A stretch of DNA of 64,000 nucleotides from Rodentibacter pneumotropicus DSM 21403 (GTDB lineage Bacteria; Pseudomonadota; Gammaproteobacteria; Enterobacterales; Pasteurellaceae). The position numbers and the translations under genes are program-made. Of this stretch, positions 49,298 to 58,496 are shown one piece after another; the first letter of the stretch is position 1; every line of letters starts with the position of its first letter. The notes beneath the pieces were generated by a model that worked only from the letters and a program-made list of their open reading frames with translations, was not told where the DNA came from and made no database searches. The stretch is taken from the NCBI RefSeq assembly GCF_000379905.1, contig NZ_KB904044.1, positions 1 to 64,000 on the forward strand, read 5' to 3'.

Positions 49298-51061
49298 ATG
49301 ATTGAACAAACCTTTATTCCCGGCAAAGATGCAGCACTTGAAGACAGCATTGCCAAATTTCAGCAAAAATTGACCGCACTTGGTTTTAATATTGAAGAAG
49401 CCTCTTGGCTAAACCCCGTACCGAATGTGTGGTCAGTACATATTCGTGATAAAGATTGCCCTCAATGTTTCTCCAACGGCAAAGGTGCAAGCCAAAAAGC
49501 CGCTTTAGCTTCCGCATTAGGTGAATATTTTGAGCGTCTTTCCACCAACTATTTCTTTGCTGATTTCTATTTAGGTCAAGAAATTGCAAACGGTGATTTC
49601 GTTCATTATCCAAGTGAAAAATGGTTTTCCATTGAAGATGAATCCGTCTTACCGGAGGGGATTTTAGACGATAATTTGCTTAACTATTTTGATCCGGAAG
49701 ACGAGCTTACGCCGGAATTATTAGTGGATTTACAATCTGGCAATTATGATCGTGGCATTGTAGCAATGCCTTATGTTCGCCAATCCGATGAAGAAACTGT
49801 CTATATTCCGCAAAGCGTTATCGCCAATCTTTATGTGTCTAACGGAATGTCGGCGGGCAATACCAAATTTGAAGCTCGCGTGCAAGGCTTGTCAGAAGTT
49901 TTTGAACGCTATGTCAAAAATAAAATTATTGCTGAAGCTATTAGCTTGCCGGAAATTCCAAAAGAGGTGATGGATCGCTATCCTTCTATCCAAGCCTCTA
50001 TCGCTAAATTAGAGGAAGAAGGTTTCCCGATTTATGCCTTTGATGCCTCTTTAGGTGGGAAGTATCCGGTTATTTGTGTAGTCTTGTTGAATCCGAATAA
50101 TGGCACATGCTTTGCTTCTTTTGGCGCACACCCTAATTTCCAAGTGGCATTAGAACGTACGGTTACAGAACTTCTGCAAGGTCGTAGCTTGAAAGATTTG
50201 GATGTGTTCGCTCCACCTTCTTTCAATAATGAAGATGTTGCCGAACACGCTAATTTAGAAACCCATTTTATTGATTCCAGCGGTTTGATTTCATGGGATT
50301 TATTCAAACAAACGCCTGATTATGAATTTACCGATTGGGATTTTTCCGGCACAACCCAAGAAGAATATGAAAATTTAATGGCGATTTTCCGCAAAGAAAA
50401 TAAAGAAGTCTATATTATGGATTACAGCCATTTGGGCGTGTATGCCTGCCGCATTATCGTACCGGGTATGTCGGATATTTATCCGGTAGATGATCTCATT
50501 TACGCCAATAACAATATGGGAATGGATTGGCGTGAAATTCTGCTTGATTTACCGAATTGGCATCATGATTTGGCGACTTACCAAGAATTATTGGAAGAAT
50601 TGGATACGCAAAATATTGATGATGCCACCCGCGTACGTGAATTTATTGGCATTGTTGCGCCTAAAACCAGCGGTTGGACAACATTACGAATCGGTGAGTT
50701 AAAATCAATGCTACATTTGGCTTTAGGCGAACTGGAACAGGCATTAGATTGGGCAAACTGGACACTGAATATGAACGCTTCCGTTTTCACGGCGGAACGT
50801 GCCAATTATTACCGTGCGTTGATCAGTACTATTGAACTTCATTTAGATGAAAACCGTGAGCCGATGCAATATCGCACCGCACTCGAAAAAATGTACGGTA
50901 AGGATGCGGTGAAACAGGCTTGGGTAGCCACGGCAGAAAAAGGGAATCCTTTCTATAACTTACCGGCAAGTGATGAGATGTTGAAAAATTTCAAAGAACA
51001 TCAAGCCTTGTTAAATGCTTATGGGAAACTACAAAAAGCCAAACGTGAAAATTGGAAATAA
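49298..51061 (+). CDS. ycaO: YcaO-domain protein (E. coli YcaO-type)
   Basis: A 587-residue protein matching the E. coli YcaO length. The ATP-binding YcaO domain spans about residues 60-390, with SQKAALASALGEYFERLSTNY, NGMSAGNTKFEARVQGLSEVFERYV and FGAHPNFQVALERTVTELLQGR holding the expected acidic residues. The C-terminal 150 residues have a TPR-like helical character (LGELEQALDWANWTL). In E. coli YcaO is linked to ribosomal S12 beta-methylthiolation. No precursor peptide or cyclodehydratase partner is nearby. I start at the ATG at 49298, with AGGA upstream. Confidence 0.9.
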   Translation: MIEQTFIPGKDAALEDSIAKFQQKLTALGFNIEEASWLNPVPNVWSVHIRDKDCPQCFSNGKGASQKAALASALGEYFERLSTNYFFADFYLGQEIANGDFVHYPSEKWFSIEDESVLPEGILDDNLLNYFDPEDELTPELLVDLQSGNYDRGIVAMPYVRQSDEETVYIPQSVIANLYVSNGMSAGNTKFEARVQGLSEVFERYVKNKIIAEAISLPEIPKEVMDRYPSIQASIAKLEEEGFPIYAFDASLGGKYPVICVVLLNPNNGTCFASFGAHPNFQVALERTVTELLQGRSLKDLDVFAPPSFNNEDVAEHANLETHFIDSSGLISWDLFKQTPDYEFTDWDFSGTTQEEYENLMAIFRKENKEVYIMDYSHLGVYACRIIVPGMSDIYPVDDLIYANNNMGMDWREILLDLPNWHHDLATYQELLEELDTQNIDDATRVREFIGIVAPKTSGWTTLRIGELKSMLHLALGELEQALDWANWTLNMNASVFTAERANYYRALISTIELHLDENREPMQYRTALEKMYGKDAVKQAWVATAEKGNPFYNLPASDEMLKNFKEHQALLNAYGKLQKAKRENWK

Positions 51062-51111
51062 TAAACCGTAGCTCATTAGCAAAGAAATTGGGCGTTAATT
51101 TGGTAAGAAAA

Positions 51112-51137
51112 AATAGGCGGAGCTATTTCCGCCTATT
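51112..51137. terminator. Bidirectional terminator between ycaO and eptA
   Basis: AATAGGCGGA (51112-51121) and TCCGCCTATT (51128-51137) make a perfect 10-bp stem with a 6-base loop. Both neighbours converge on it, and an A6 run precedes it. Confidence 0.85.
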
Positions 51138-51169
51138 ATAATCAAATATCGTACGAATTAGATTTAGGT

Positions 51170-52804
51170 TTAAATTTTACACTGCGCCAAGATATCCAGT
51201 TTTTTATCGTAAATATTTAAATCGTTCTTTATATCTAACATTGAAAAAATCGTGTGAAAATAATTGTCGTGAGAATATTCTTGGGTCTCCGCATTTTTAC
51301 GTAAACAGTTCAAATCAAAGCCTTCATTTTTTGCCCATGCCGGTGAAAACCACATCACCATCGGAACTTTGGTTTGGTATTCAGGTGCAATAGCGTAAGG
51401 CGCAGCGTGCAAATAAATACCGTCTTCACCTAAACTTTCACCGTGGTCGGACACATAAAACATAATACTTTCCCAATTTGTTTTTTGTTCCAAAAGTTTG
51501 ATTACCTCATTCAAAAAATTATCAATATAGAGAATGCCGTTATCATAAGTATTTACTAATTGTTCATTTGAACATTTTTGAATTTCGTTGGTTTCACAAG
51601 TCGGCGTGAATCGTTCAAAAGCTTTGGAATAGCGTTCGTTATAAGTCGGTCCATGGCTGCCGATCGTATGTAATACGATTACTGTGTCTTTGTCCGACTT
51701 ATTTAGTTCCTTATCCAAATCTTTTAATAAAATTTCATCTAGACATTCCCCATTTCTACAATAATCAGCTAAATCTAATTCCGTCAGATTTTGCGTAGGA
51801 ACACGTTCGCATACACCTTTACATCCCATATCGTTATCACGCCATAAAACATCAACGCCGGCACGCTGTAAAATATCTAATAAATTATCTTCATTTGCGG
51901 CTTTAGTCGCGTTGTACTCGGCACGGGTATAGCGGGAAAACATACAGGGTACGGAAATTGCCGTTGCCGTACCGCAACTGGACACATTTTTAAAATTGAT
52001 AATATCATCACGATCTGCCAATTTTGGTGTAGTTTGGCGGGCATAACCATTCAATCCCCAACTTTGTGCCCGTGTTGTTTCCCCGACCACTAAGATCGTC
52101 ACATGACGATATGTATCCGGTTTTTCCACAGCAGTATTCAGACCAACTTTTGTAAAGGGTAAATTCGTCCGATAATTTTTCTTTACTAATTGTATCGTTG
52201 AACCAATAAAATTTGATGGCACAATTAAATGCACGATTTCTTTATTATTACGCGAGAATGCCGCATAGTCCTTATAATAAAATTTCCCAATAATGACGAT
52301 AATCACGCTAGAAAAAGCAACCATTCCCAAACGAACTAAAATTTCCTTATACCAACGACGGTAATTCACTTGTGTACGAATATACAACCAAGCCGGAATA
52401 ATTCCTAAGGTAAAGATCCATAACAGATAAGCGGGTGTAATCATTCGAGAACTTTCGGCAAAATTCGTTTGAAGAACATTATTCAGCTGATTACTATCAA
52501 AATAAATACCAAAGAAAATTTCCTGATAACTAATTGCCGCACTAATTACCAAAAGTAACGGAATGATTACTTTATGGAGAATAGGTAAACTAATGAGCTG
52601 AAATGCAGCATTTAGCGTAAAAAAAACAAAAAATGGTACTGTAAATAAAAAATAGTCTTCAGTATTACCTGTAAAAGGATGGATTTTTAATATCGTTTTA
52701 TAAAACTGATAATTTAAAACCAGTGTGAAATAAAGAGAAACTAAAGCAATAAGTGCCGTTGATGAAAGAGAAAACTTTCTAAAAAAATATTGTGAAAATC
52801 GCAT
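51170..52804 (-). CDS. eptA: Phosphoethanolamine transferase (EptA family)
   Basis: A 544-residue inner-membrane enzyme. Five N-terminal spans (to about residue 180) precede a periplasmic sulfatase-fold domain. Metal and nucleophile residues are visible: Glu242 in VVGETTRAQSWGLNGYARQTTP, Thr279 in SCGTATAISVPCMFS, and later VSDHGESLGE and HAAPYAIAPEYQTKVPM. Six or more periplasmic cysteines could form disulfides. The family adds phosphoethanolamine to lipid A, lowering sensitivity to cationic peptides. The exact acceptor here is not proved. ATG at 52804 with AAGG 5 bases upstream is preferred over a TTG at 52819. Confidence 0.88.
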   Translation of the reverse strand: MRFSQYFFRKFSLSSTALIALVSLYFTLVLNYQFYKTILKIHPFTGNTEDYFLFTVPFFVFFTLNAAFQLISLPILHKVIIPLLLVISAAISYQEIFFGIYFDSNQLNNVLQTNFAESSRMITPAYLLWIFTLGIIPAWLYIRTQVNYRRWYKEILVRLGMVAFSSVIIVIIGKFYYKDYAAFSRNNKEIVHLIVPSNFIGSTIQLVKKNYRTNLPFTKVGLNTAVEKPDTYRHVTILVVGETTRAQSWGLNGYARQTTPKLADRDDIINFKNVSSCGTATAISVPCMFSRYTRAEYNATKAANEDNLLDILQRAGVDVLWRDNDMGCKGVCERVPTQNLTELDLADYCRNGECLDEILLKDLDKELNKSDKDTVIVLHTIGSHGPTYNERYSKAFERFTPTCETNEIQKCSNEQLVNTYDNGILYIDNFLNEVIKLLEQKTNWESIMFYVSDHGESLGEDGIYLHAAPYAIAPEYQTKVPMVMWFSPAWAKNEGFDLNCLRKNAETQEYSHDNYFHTIFSMLDIKNDLNIYDKKLDILAQCKI

Positions 52805-52931
52805 AAAAACCTTGTTCAATTAAATATAAAACTGAGTAAATAAACAGAGCGAACCTTAAGACAATCTTAAACATTTAAAGTGCGGTCAGTTTTAATGTAA
52901 TTTTTATGCGAAATTATAAATACTTTTTTAA

Positions 52932-53726
52932 TTAGCTATCAGAGGAAAAATAACCTAGTTCAAAGGAAATATCACGGGCAGTTTGTGCAATTTCCTTGAG
53001 AAAAAATTGGATACCCAGTTCCTGTAATTTATAAACCGACATCGAAACAGAGACCGAGTAATCCACATGACCACGGAAATCAAATATCGGACAGGCAAGA
53101 CACACTACCCCCAGCTCATTTTCTTCTTTATCCATTGCATACTGCTTTCTAGAAATGTCCTCTAATTCTTTACGCATTTCCCCCAATTCCGTTATGGTAT
53201 TGTGGGTAAGCTTATGAATAACATCTTGATGAGATGCCCAGTATTCGTCTAAATAATCACTATTTTTATCGTAGGCAAGATAAATTTTACCCATCGCAGA
53301 ACAATATAATTGAAGATGCTGCCCAATATATGCTCTCGTTCTAATCATCCCTACCGTTGGCTCTAACTTATAAATCATAATCGCCCGTTCCCCCTCCCGT
53401 TTTGAAAAATTCACTGTTTCTCCGAGAGTTAAATTCAATTTTTCCAAATGTGGCGCTGCAATATGTATGATATTCAATGAAGAAAGAACCTTATGACCAA
53501 GACTCAAACATTTGGTCGTTAAACGATAGCTACCATTTGAACTAGCTGCTTGTACATATCCTTCGTTTTGCAATCCCTGCAACAGGCGGTGTACCGTACT
53601 TTTATTTAGCTCTGCTATCTCAGCCAGTTTTGCCAAAGGGCAACCGTTGGGGAAATTGCTTAAAATATCAAGAATGCGTAATCCACGAATTAAACTCTGA
53701 TTTCCACTTGGCTTTTCACCTACCAT
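52932..53726 (-). CDS. yiaJ: IclR-family transcriptional regulator (YiaJ-like)
   Basis: A 264-residue regulator. A winged helix-turn-helix is at the N-terminus (LAKLAEIAELNKSTVHRLLQGLQNEGYV) and an IclR ligand-binding domain follows (LYCSAMGKIYLAY, EENELGVVCLACPIFD). It resembles E. coli YiaJ closely over the N-terminal region (SLIRGLRILDILSNFPNGCPLA). I start at the ATG at 53726 because GGAAGGA precedes it; the ATG at 53768 lacks a ribosome binding site. It is divergent from yiaK, the operon it represses in E. coli. Confidence 0.88.
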   Translation of the reverse strand: MVGEKPSGNQSLIRGLRILDILSNFPNGCPLAKLAEIAELNKSTVHRLLQGLQNEGYVQAASSNGSYRLTTKCLSLGHKVLSSLNIIHIAAPHLEKLNLTLGETVNFSKREGERAIMIYKLEPTVGMIRTRAYIGQHLQLYCSAMGKIYLAYDKNSDYLDEYWASHQDVIHKLTHNTITELGEMRKELEDISRKQYAMDKEENELGVVCLACPIFDFRGHVDYSVSVSMSVYKLQELGIQFFLKEIAQTARDISFELGYFSSDS

Positions 53727-53812
53727 ATCACATATCCTTCCGAGTAAATTTTCAATTAACACTGACATTATAATAGTATCGTTTTACATATTGAAATTGT
53801 ATTTACATATAT

Positions 53813-53828
53813 TGTGATCAAGATCACA
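53813..53828 (+). promoter_or_regulatory. CRP site between yiaJ and yiaK
   Basis: TGTGATCAAGATCACA is a perfect TGTGA-N6-TCACA dyad. It lies about 75 bases before the proposed yiaK -35 box, which fits class I activation. Nearby, ATATGC-AA-GCATAT (53842-53855) is another dyad that could bind YiaJ. Confidence 0.8.
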
Positions 53829-53887
53829 AATTCCAAAAATAATATGCAAGCATATGATTTTAAATAAATTATTATTTCGTACATTTA

Positions 53888-53916
53888 TTGACATTATAGT
53901 GTTGAGATCTTAAATT
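53888..53916 (+). promoter_or_regulatory. Probable yiaK promoter
   Basis: TTGACA (53888-53893), a 17-base spacer and TAAATT (53911-53916) make a good sigma-70 promoter 40 bases before the yiaK start. Two TATGAAAT words follow (53916-53923 and 53936-53943) and may be operator half sites. Confidence 0.6.
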
Positions 53917-53955
53917 ATGAAATGAAAATCCACTATATGAAATAAAGAGGTATCT

Positions 53956-54954
53956 ATGAGAGTTTCTTATAATGAATTAAAAGCGGAATTTAAACGTATT
54001 TTGCTTTCACGTCATATGCGTGAGGATATTGCCGAAGATTGTGCCAGTTTATTTGCCGATACAACTCAAGCAGGCTCATATTCACACGGGGTAAACCGCT
54101 TTCCTCGTTTTATTCAGCAGCTGGAGAATGGGGATATCGTACCTGAAGCCGAGCCAACCAAAGAACTCTCTTTAGGTGCTATTGAACAATGGGATGCTCA
54201 TCAAGCAATTGGTAATCTAACCGCTAAGAAAATGATGGATCGTGCAATGGAAATCGCCCAACAGCATGGTATTGGTGTGGTAGCCTTGCGTAATGCGAAT
54301 CACTGGATGCGTGGCGGTAGTTACGGATGGCAAGCTGCAGAAAAAGGTTACATTGGTATTTGTTGGACTAATGCTTTAGCCGTAATGCCACCTTGGGGTG
54401 CGAAAGAGTGCCGCATAGGTACTAACCCACTAATTATTGCCATTCCAACAACCCCTATCACTATGGTAGATATGTCTTGTTCTATGTACTCATACGGTAT
54501 GCTTGAAGTTCATCGTTTGGCAGGTTGTCAAACTTTCGTGGATGCCGGCTTTGATGATGATGGTAATTTAACCCGTGATCCGGCAATAGTAGAAAAAAAC
54601 CGCCGCCTACTACCAATGGGATTCTGGAAAGGCTCAGGTTTGTCCATCGTATTGGATATGATTGCAACATTACTCTCTAATGGTGAATCTACCGCAGCAG
54701 TGACAGAAGATAAAGATGATGAATACTGCGTTTCTCAAGTATTTATTGCAATTGAAGTCGATCGCCTAATTGATGGTGAGACTAAAGATGCCAAACTTCA
54801 ACGTATTATGGAGTATGTGAAAACTGCCGAGCGCGCCAATCCACATGTTGAAGTTCGTTTACCGGGTCACGAATTCACGACTATCTTGGCTGACAACAAA
54901 GCGAATGGTATTCCGGTAGATGATACGGTTTGGGCGAAATTAAAATCTCTGTAG
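53956..54954 (+). CDS. yiaK: 2,3-diketo-L-gulonate reductase YiaK
   Basis: A 332-residue NADH-dependent oxidoreductase of the malate/L-lactate/ureidoglycolate type, the same length as E. coli YiaK. It reduces 2,3-diketo-L-gulonate to 3-keto-L-gulonate. The conserved [44 protein letters not shown] and [14 protein letters not shown] match that protein nearly word for word, with the catalytic His in NANHWM. GAGG stands 8 bases before the ATG. It is the first gene of the cluster divergent from yiaJ. Confidence 0.94.
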   Translation: MRVSYNELKAEFKRILLSRHMREDIAEDCASLFADTTQAGSYSHGVNRFPRFIQQLENGDIVPEAEPTKELSLGAIEQWDAHQAIGNLTAKKMMDRAMEIAQQHGIGVVALRNANHWMRGGSYGWQAAEKGYIGICWTNALAVMPPWGAKECRIGTNPLIIAIPTTPITMVDMSCSMYSYGMLEVHRLAGCQTFVDAGFDDDGNLTRDPAIVEKNRRLLPMGFWKGSGLSIVLDMIATLLSNGESTAAVTEDKDDEYCVSQVFIAIEVDRLIDGETKDAKLQRIMEYVKTAERANPHVEVRLPGHEFTTILADNKANGIPVDDTVWAKLKSL

Positions 54955-55033
54955 TAGCATTCGGTTTAACATTTGCCTCACCAATGCATAAAAGTGCGGT
55001 CAATTTTCACTGAGTTTCATAAACGAGGTATCT

Positions 55034-55498
55034 ATGTTTTTTGGGCATATATCTAAAGTTAATAAGAAAGAATATCCTGTGGCTATCCAGACAGCCTTGG
55101 ATTATTTGGCTTCGACTAATTTCGATTGTATGGAAACGGGGCGTTATCCTATTAAAGGTGATCTAATCTATGCACAAGTACTGGATTTAGAAACAAAAGA
55201 CAAATCTGATATTTTACCGGAAGTTCACCGTCAATATCTTGATGTGCAATATCTCCATTCCGGCAAAGAGCGGATTGGCGTTGCTGCGGATTTAGGTAAT
55301 AACCCGATTGCAAAAAATTATGATACGGAGCGTGATATTTTATTCTATACCGATATGCAGAATGAAATAGAACTGATCATGCGTCCGGGCAATTTTGCCG
55401 TCTTTTTTCCTGAAGATATTCATCGTCCCGCTTCTATGGATGGTCAATCGGAAAAAATACGTAAAATCGTCGTAAAAGTTGCCATTAGTGAACTTTAG
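55034..55498 (+). CDS. yiaL: YhcH/YjgK/YiaL-family protein YiaL
   Basis: A 154-residue cupin-like protein of the YhcH/YjgK/YiaL family. Motifs include EVHRQYLDVQYLHSGKERIG and MRPGNFAVFFPEDIHRPA, with histidines that could bind a metal. Members accompany sugar-acid or sialic-acid loci and are thought to act as anomerases or isomerases, but the YiaL reaction is unproven. Its ribosome-binding leader GAGGTATCTATG is identical to that of yiaK. Confidence 0.88.
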   Translation: MFFGHISKVNKKEYPVAIQTALDYLASTNFDCMETGRYPIKGDLIYAQVLDLETKDKSDILPEVHRQYLDVQYLHSGKERIGVAADLGNNPIAKNYDTERDILFYTDMQNEIELIMRPGNFAVFFPEDIHRPASMDGQSEKIRKIVVKVAISEL

Positions 55499-55507
55499 GA
55501 GCGCATG

Positions 55508-55990
55508 ATGAAATCTCTCTCGATTTACACTGGCAAAGTGCTTGAAATCTTGGTAGTAACTATACTCAGCATAATGTCTTGCTTAGTCTTTCTTAACGTA
55601 ATTTTACGCTATGGTTTTAACAGTAGCATTAACATTACCGAAGAAGTTTCCCGCTATTTGTTTGTATGGCTAACATTCTTAGGAGCAATTCTTGCTTTTA
55701 GTGAAAAGCAACATGTTAGCGTTACTGTGCTTACAGAGCGTTTATCCAAGAAGAAACGTAGCATACTTTATCTTTTGACTGATGCGATTATGTTCTTCTG
55801 CAGTTATTTAATTGTAAAAGGTAGCTGGGTACAGTTTCAGCTAAACATCAATAATATCGCACCAATCTCCGGTATTCCAAGCGGTGTCACTTATCTCGCC
55901 AGTGTTATTGCCGGTATGCTATTCGGAATACTAATATTAACTCGTTTTATTTCCACATTAACCCTATTAGTTAAAGGAGAAGAACAATGA
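55508..55990 (+). CDS. yiaM: TRAP transporter small membrane subunit (DctQ-type) YiaM
   Basis: A 160-residue membrane protein with four spans, the DctQ component of a TRAP transporter. The family pattern NVILRYGFNSSINITEEVSRYLFVWLTFLGA is present at about residues 30-60. Two ATGs occur at 55505 and 55508; AGGAG is better spaced to the second. Its stop overlaps the yiaN start by 4 bases. Confidence 0.9.
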   Translation: MKSLSIYTGKVLEILVVTILSIMSCLVFLNVILRYGFNSSINITEEVSRYLFVWLTFLGAILAFSEKQHVSVTVLTERLSKKKRSILYLLTDAIMFFCSYLIVKGSWVQFQLNINNIAPISGIPSGVTYLASVIAGMLFGILILTRFISTLTLLVKGEEQ

Positions 55991-57267
55991 CCGTAGTAAT
56001 TTTCCTTTCTGTTTTACTGGGGTCAATTATGCTGGGTATTCCTGTGGCATTCTCTTTGTTGGTATGCGGTATCGCCCTGATGGTGCATTTAGATTTATTT
56101 GATGCCCAAATTCTTGCCCAACAAATCGTGAGTGGGGCAGACAGTTTCTCTTTAATGGCAATTCCATTCTTCATTCTTGCTGGTGAAATTATGAATGAAG
56201 GCGGTTTATCCAAACGAATTATTGATTTACCAATGAAATTGGTTGGTCATAAACGTGGTGGGCTGGGTTTTGTTGCCATTCTTGCCGCTATGATTATGGC
56301 AGGCCTTTCCGGTTCTGCCGTAGCAGATACAGCTGCGGTTGCTGCAATGTTACTACCGATGATGAAAACCACAGGCTATCCTCTAGATAAATCGGCAGGC
56401 TTAATCGGCACAGCGGGAATTATTGCACCAATTATTCCTCCATCAATTCCATTTATTATCTTCGGCGTTGCAAGTGGCGTATCTATCACCAAATTGTTCT
56501 TAGCCGGTATCTTCCCCGGTATTTTGATGGGCGTGAGCCTCTCAGCCCTGTGGTGGTGGCAAGCAAAACGCTTGAATTTAATGACATTTTCTAAAGCGAC
56601 TCGCGAAGAACTCTGCATTTCTTTTAAAAACAGTATCTGGGCGCTTATGTTACCTGTCATTATTATTGGTGGATTCCGTTCCGGTATGTTTACACCAACC
56701 GAAGCCGGTGCAGTAGCAGCATTCTATGCCCTATTCGTGTCACTGTTCATTTATCGCGAGTTAAAACTTAGGGATCTCTATCCTGTCATTCTAGCTGCTG
56801 CAAAAACAACAGCAGTGGTCATGTTCTTAGTCGCAGCGGCAAACGTAACCGGTTGGTTGATTACTGTTGCCGAACTTCCTCAAGCCATGACAGAACTATT
56901 AGAGCCATTAATCGATAATCCAACGGTGCTATTAATCGTTATCATGATTGCTGTATTTATTATCGGTATGGTAATGGATTTAACGCCAACCGTATTAATT
57001 CTGACCCCAGTATTAATGCCATTAGTCGAAGAAGCAGGCATTGATCCTGTGTATTTCGGTGTACTGTTTATTCTGAATACTTCTATTGGGCTGATCACAC
57101 CGCCTGTGGGTAATGTACTCAATGTGATTACCGGCGTATCAAAATTACCTTTCGAGCAGGCTGCAAAAGGAGTTCTACCTTATCTGTTAATGATGATTAC
57201 CTTGCTATTCATTTTTATCTTCGTGCCATCATTAATTATTGAGCCACTCAATTGGATGTCGGCATAA
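55987..57267 (+). CDS. yiaN: TRAP transporter large membrane subunit (DctM-type) YiaN
   Basis: A 426-residue membrane protein with about 12 spans, the ion-coupled transport subunit of the TRAP system. Signatures are IPFFILAGEIMNEGGLSKRIIDL, GLSGSAVADTAAVAAMLLPMM, IPPSIPFIIFGVASG and TPPVGNVLNVI. It works with YiaM and the binding protein YiaO to take up 2,3-diketo-L-gulonate, driven by a sodium or proton gradient. Confidence 0.93.
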   Translation: MTVVIFLSVLLGSIMLGIPVAFSLLVCGIALMVHLDLFDAQILAQQIVSGADSFSLMAIPFFILAGEIMNEGGLSKRIIDLPMKLVGHKRGGLGFVAILAAMIMAGLSGSAVADTAAVAAMLLPMMKTTGYPLDKSAGLIGTAGIIAPIIPPSIPFIIFGVASGVSITKLFLAGIFPGILMGVSLSALWWWQAKRLNLMTFSKATREELCISFKNSIWALMLPVIIIGGFRSGMFTPTEAGAVAAFYALFVSLFIYRELKLRDLYPVILAAAKTTAVVMFLVAAANVTGWLITVAELPQAMTELLEPLIDNPTVLLIVIMIAVFIIGMVMDLTPTVLILTPVLMPLVEEAGIDPVYFGVLFILNTSIGLITPPVGNVLNVITGVSKLPFEQAAKGVLPYLLMMITLLFIFIFVPSLIIEPLNWMSA

Positions 57268-57279
57268 AATGAAAGTGAG

Positions 57280-57318
57280 GCTGTCGTGAATGACTTTATG
57301 ACAGCGTTGAAAAACGCT
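57280..57318 (+). promoter_or_regulatory. Two hairpins between yiaN and yiaO
   Basis: GCTGTC (57280-57285) pairs with GACAGC (57300-57305), and AGCGTT (57303-57308) pairs with AACGCT (57313-57318) around a GAAA tetraloop. The stems share bases 57303-57305, so they may be alternatives. Hairpins here could protect or process mRNA so that the binding protein is made in excess of the membrane subunits. Confidence 0.5.
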
Positions 57319-57340
57319 TAATTTCTATAGGAGAAACAAT

Positions 57341-58327
57341 ATGAAATTTTTCAATCTAAAAATCTTAATCGCATTGACGGCGGGAATGGCTGTATTTGCC
57401 GGCAGTGCAAATGCCTCAACGACACTACGTTTCGGTTATGAAGCACCACGTAGTGATACTCAACATATCGCTGCAAAAAAATTCAATGAATTATTAAAAG
57501 AAAAAACAAAGGGGGAGCTTAAACTCAGCCTCTTCCCTGATAGTACATTAGGCAATGCACAAACCATGATCGGCGCTGTACGTGGCGGTACAATTGATTT
57601 AGAAATGTCCGGTTCACCAAACTTTACCGGATTAGAGCCGAAATTAAACGTCATTGATATCCCATTTATTTTTAAAGATCGCCAACATGTCTATAAAGTG
57701 TTGGATGGTGAAATCGGTCAAGGCTTATTAAAAGATCTTGAAGCACAAGGATTAAAAGGGCTTGCTTTTTGGGATGTGGGCTTCCGTGCATTTTCCAATT
57801 CCAAACATCCGATCAATAAACCGGAAGATGTTAAAGGGTTAAAAATACGTACCAATCAAAACCCAATGTATATTCAAGCATTTAGTTTGTTAGGCGGTAA
57901 TCCTGTACCAATGCCATTATCAGAGCTTTACACTGCACTTGAAACTCGCGCCGTAGATGCCCAAGAGCATCCAATTGGTATTTTCTGGTCGGTGAAACTT
58001 TATGAAGTACAAAAATACTTAAGTTTAACCAATCACGGCTATACTCCGCTCATCGTAGTAATGAACAAAGCTAAATTCGACAGCTTATCTCCTGAATTGC
58101 AACAAGCAATTTTGGATTCAGCCAAAGAAGCGGGACAATATCAACGCGATCTGAACGTACAAAACGAAAAAGACATCGTGGAAAAATTGCGTAAAGCTGG
58201 CATTGAGGTGATTGATAAAGTGGATAATGCACCATTCAAAGCGGTAATCGAAGCAGATGTTCGTAAATCCTTCATTGAAAAACATGGTGATGATTTAGTC
58301 AATAAAATTGATGAATTGGCTCAATAA
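57341..58327 (+). CDS. yiaO: TRAP transporter periplasmic solute-binding protein YiaO
   Basis: A 328-residue secreted DctP-family protein. The signal peptide ends near GSANAS, followed by TTLRFGYEAPRSDTQHIAAKKF. The ligand carboxylate-binding arginine is expected in GLKIRTNQNPMYIQ (about residue 168). The motif LGGNPVPMPLSELYTALETRAVDAQE is the usual family signature. It delivers diketo-gulonate to YiaMN. AGGAGAAA precedes the ATG. Confidence 0.93.
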   Translation: MKFFNLKILIALTAGMAVFAGSANASTTLRFGYEAPRSDTQHIAAKKFNELLKEKTKGELKLSLFPDSTLGNAQTMIGAVRGGTIDLEMSGSPNFTGLEPKLNVIDIPFIFKDRQHVYKVLDGEIGQGLLKDLEAQGLKGLAFWDVGFRAFSNSKHPINKPEDVKGLKIRTNQNPMYIQAFSLLGGNPVPMPLSELYTALETRAVDAQEHPIGIFWSVKLYEVQKYLSLTNHGYTPLIVVMNKAKFDSLSPELQQAILDSAKEAGQYQRDLNVQNEKDIVEKLRKAGIEVIDKVDNAPFKAVIEADVRKSFIEKHGDDLVNKIDELAQ

Positions 58328-58356
58328 TCCCAACCTTAAAAATTTAATATTAATTC

Positions 58357-58392
58357 CAGTGTGATGCGGTTTTCTGTTTGGGCATCACACTG
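58357..58392 (+). terminator. Strong hairpin after yiaO
   Basis: CAGTGTGATGC (58357-58367) and GCATCACACTG (58382-58392) form an 11-bp perfect stem with a 14-base loop. No clear U run follows, so it may stabilise the yia mRNA or attenuate readthrough into the ABC genes. Beyond it lie one uptake signal and a further dyad, ATAAGTAA/TTACTTAT (58441-58448 and 58471-58478), just before the ABC gene. Confidence 0.55.
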
Positions 58393-58496
58393 ACGCTAAA
58401 TTTTAAAACTATTGAAAAAACAACCGCACTTTTCTACACGATAAGTAAGTACGAGTTGGATTTATATTTGTTACTTATTCCTCAAATGGAGGAAAT

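Noticed and set aside
49298-51061. YcaO gene as part of a RiPP biosynthetic cluster
   Set aside because: Neighbours are a methyltransferase-like gene matching the gloB-yafS pair and a lipid A transferase; there is no precursor, protease or exporter gene.
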